A DNA stretch of 64,000 nucleotides, taken from positions 72,743-136,742 of the forward strand of contig NZ_JAPJDA010000012.1 in NCBI RefSeq assembly GCF_026241755.1. Reading direction: 5' to 3'. This document shows positions 62,348 through 64,000 of the stretch, one piece after another. Source of the DNA: Salinimicrobium profundisediminis. Its GTDB lineage: Bacteria > Bacteroidota > Bacteroidia > Flavobacteriales > Flavobacteriaceae. The translations under genes and the position numbers were made by a program. The notes beneath the pieces were generated by a model. It did not search any database and was not told the DNA's origin. It saw only the letters and a program-made list of their open reading frames with translations. The first letter of the stretch is position 1. Each line of letters begins with the position of its first letter.

Positions 62348-63418
62348 ATGGATTGGATTGAAGAAGTAAAAAAAATGGTTGGGCAACCAGAGAGCCAAAC
62401 CTTAGAATACAAGGCAGTATTGCCACCATCTAGAAATGTAGCGCAAATACTTTGTTCTTTTGCTAATACAGAAGGTGGATTTCTCATTCTTGGTGTTACA
62501 GATGATTCGAAGATTAATGGTTTGAGCGAGGATTTTCACGCCAATACAATTACTCATAAAGCTCTGGATTTGTTAACCCCTAAACCAAACATTGAATACC
62601 AATATGTAAATATTGAAGACAAAAGACTATATGCAATTAAAGTATATAAATCTGATTCAATCGTTTCTGTCGAAGGCAAAGTATATATTCGAACAGAGGA
62701 TAGAACAAAGCTGGCAGACCCTATTACTGTGAACTTCAAAATAGGTGGTTACGAAAAAATAAAACAAATCAATTCTCATCTAGAAGAGCTAAAGAACGAT
62801 GCTACCTATGCTAAAATTAGTTTTATAGAACACTATCAAAGTATTTTAAAGATTGTAGATGATTTAGGAGATATTTTATATCCTGAAAGTCCCGAAAATC
62901 CAACAACCAATCAAGAAGGTAAAATTCTTAGCAGGATTTTGTTTTCTTCTGTTGTAGACAACTTTGAGACCTATCTTTCAGATTTATTATACGAAATTTT
63001 TCTAGCCTATCCCGAAACTTTGAAGTCACAACAAACCGTTACAATTGAAGAAGTACTCAATTGTTCTGACTTACAAGATTTTGTTAAATTTTGGGCAAAA
63101 CAGAAAATAAGTAAACTTCAAAAGGGGAGTGTAAGAGGCTTTATAAAGGATACCAAACAAATTAGCGATTTGCAAGTTTTGGATAAAGATGAGCAAGATA
63201 AAATTGAAAAAATCTTACAGATTAGGCATTTATACGCCCACCGTAATGGAATAGTTGACGAGAAATTCCTTCAGTTTTTTACAGGCGAATTTACAATTGG
63301 CTCTGAACACCAAATGGCTATAAAGAAAATATTTGAAAAATTAGGTTACCTAACTGATGTGGTAAATAGAATAGACCTTAGCGCTATAGATAAGTATAAA
63401 TTATCACGAAGTAATTAA
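62348..63418 (+). CDS. Schlafen AlbA_2 domain fused to a HEPN-type ribonuclease-like domain
   Basis: A 356-residue protein. Residues about 12-130 are an AlbA_2 (Schlafen-type) domain: ESQTLEYKAVLPPS (the Glu-x-Lys pair) and LCSFANTEGGFLILGVTDDS. Residues about 150-345 are all-helical with IEKILQIRHLYAHRNG, holding Arg293 and His298 in the R-x4-H pattern of HEPN RNases. VEGKVYIRTEDRTK separates the two. AlbA_2/Schlafen and HEPN modules bind or cleave tRNA and other RNA in several toxin and defence contexts. It is the last gene of the caspase operon (start two bases after the ATPase stop), where it would be the natural RNA-degrading effector. The activity is inferred. Confidence 0.82.
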   Translation: MDWIEEVKKMVGQPESQTLEYKAVLPPSRNVAQILCSFANTEGGFLILGVTDDSKINGLSEDFHANTITHKALDLLTPKPNIEYQYVNIEDKRLYAIKVYKSDSIVSVEGKVYIRTEDRTKLADPITVNFKIGGYEKIKQINSHLEELKNDATYAKISFIEHYQSILKIVDDLGDILYPESPENPTTNQEGKILSRILFSSVVDNFETYLSDLLYEIFLAYPETLKSQQTVTIEEVLNCSDLQDFVKFWAKQKISKLQKGSVRGFIKDTKQISDLQVLDKDEQDKIEKILQIRHLYAHRNGIVDEKFLQFFTGEFTIGSEHQMAIKKIFEKLGYLTDVVNRIDLSAIDKYKLSRSN

Positions 63419-63779
63419 AAAGGCCCTTTTTCCCTCGGTCCTTTACTGGTAACTTTCCATTGACCGTTTTCTTTAACCAACTTGAAATTCCAGTTTTCCC
63501 ATCGTAGGTGGTGCTGTTTTTTATCCAGGCAATTTCGCCATCAACAGCTTCATCTAAAATTTCCACTTCGATGTTTTTATCAGAATCTGGTATCATATTC
63601 TGTACAGTAATCAAACTGGCATAGCCTTCTGTAGTAGTATGCTTTTTTAAAGCTGATACGTCTTTTGAGAAAAAACTTTCCGCAACTGCCTTGGCAGTTT
63701 CAGAAGGGGATTTTGTTGTGCTTTCTGAACAAGAAAGGAACAACAGTACAAGCGAGCAAAAGACTATTCTTTTCCTAAT
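63415..63779 (-). pseudogene. DUF4878-like lipoprotein gene with a frameshift
   Basis: Minus-strand text IVFCSLVLLFLSCSEST is a lipoprotein signal, and KAVAESFFSKDVSALKKHTT with GEIAWIKNSTTYDGKTGISS fits small DUF4878/lumazine-binding-like lipoproteins. The open frame then runs on as WLKKTVNGKLPVKDRGKK, but shifting one base near 63487 restores a sensible end, KLVKENGQWKVTSKGPREKG-PF-stop at 63415, which meets the preceding gene's stop. No ATG is in frame: the first usable codons are ATT at 63779 or TTG at 63743. An IS21-family end lies about 30 bases upstream. The gene is probably dead. Confidence 0.65.
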
Positions 63780-63807
63780 ATTCTAATTTGGGTTATTGAT
63801 ATATCTG

Positions 63808-64000
63808 TGTGATAGTTGGCTATTTCGGAGTGACCGTGCCACCTATTTCGGTTCAAACAGTGCCACTTTGAAAGATCATGCAATTATATAAAAAAATAAT
63901 GTTACTCGTTTTTCAGAACTCCCTTTCTTAATGATTCTCCTTTAAGATCTATCCTATGTGAGGAGTTTACTATCCTGTCCAGGATTGCATCAGCAATAGT
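63808..64000. mobile_element. End of an IS21-family insertion sequence
   Basis: Two successive inner repeats, TATTTCGGAGTGACCGTGCC-AC at 63821 and TATTTCGGTTCAAACAGTGC-CAC at 63844, are the paired terminal binding sites typical of IS21 ends. The IstB gene end follows. The rest of the element is beyond the window; the exact outer boundary is within a few bases of 63808. Confidence 0.8.
63902..64000 (-). CDS. istB: IstB-type transposition ATPase, C-terminal end
   Basis: The last 32 residues read on the minus strand as TIADAILDRIVNSSHRIDLK then GESLRKGVLKNE and stop, the characteristic IstB C-terminus. IstB is the AAA+ helper of IS21 transposition and is normally encoded after istA, which should lie right of the window. 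The gene is cut only by the window edge; nothing suggests decay. Confidence 0.88.
   Translation of the reverse strand, partial: TIADAILDRIVNSSHRIDLKGESLRKGVLKNE

Noticed and set aside
58269..63418. Assignment to a named system such as BREX, DISARM, Zorya or Druantia
   Set aside because: None of the hallmark genes (PglZ, DrmA/B, ZorA/B, DruE helicase) is present; the methyltransferase alone is not enough.

Overview
The window looks like chromosome of a marine, polysaccharide-degrading Flavobacteriaceae bacterium (Bacteroidota; Gramella/Salegentibacter/Zunongwangia-like by gene content). The support is promoters of the TAnnTTTG type, GLPGLI and DUF4861 families, PL10/CE12/GH28 pectinases, BfmA/BfmB-type mobilization genes and AT-rich intergenic DNA. 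No species can be named from the sequence alone.

Region 1 (1-25.7 kb) is a pectin/polygalacturonate utilization locus. Secreted or lipoprotein enzymes (DUF4861, GH43, CE12, GH28, an esterase-CE8 fusion, a CE12-PL10 fusion) strip side groups from homogalacturonan and cleave it. KdgF, KduI and KduD convert unsaturated uronate to KDG. Saturated galacturonate is handled by UxaC and then by two routes: UxaB/UxaA through altronate, and UxaE-like/UxuB-like/UxuA through fructuronate and mannonate. Both end at KDG, which two PfkB kinases and a KDPG aldolase take to pyruvate and glyceraldehyde-3-phosphate. A TRAP transporter imports the uronates. A LacI-family repressor is encoded in the locus, and two near-identical operator palindromes sit in the same register behind -7 elements upstream of kduI and of the polygalacturonase gene. 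A PepSY membrane protein gene follows on the minus strand.

Region 2 (27.4 kb to the right edge) is a genomic island. It starts at the displaced 3' half of a tRNA-Met(CAU) gene next to a tyrosine recombinase gene. First come a two-component system, a GLPGLI protein and a small Cys-containing exported peptide. Then follows a gene graveyard (33-38 kb): two decayed recombinase fragments, a decayed PhoX-like phosphatase, a chimeric transposase remnant and four copies of a roughly 50-bp repeat. Next is a copper/metal resistance block (Met-rich lipoprotein, multicopper oxidase, DUF302 proteins, two His-rich proteins, CusC/CusB/CusA-like efflux). After it lie a tandem-repeat non-coding tract, ssb, a RadC-like gene and a mobilization module (BfmA, DUF5712 relaxase, VirD4/TraG-like coupling protein).

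Region 3 (54.4-63.4 kb) is a defence-like cargo block: an Eco57I-type N6-adenine methyltransferase with a small PD-(D/E)XK nuclease, then a compact operon of a caspase-like protease, a sacsin/Hsp90-like ATPase and a Schlafen AlbA_2-HEPN protein. This three-gene set is the best candidate for a poorly described immune or abortive-infection system. The window ends in a frameshifted DUF4878-like lipoprotein gene and the end of an IS21-family element (IstB C-terminus).
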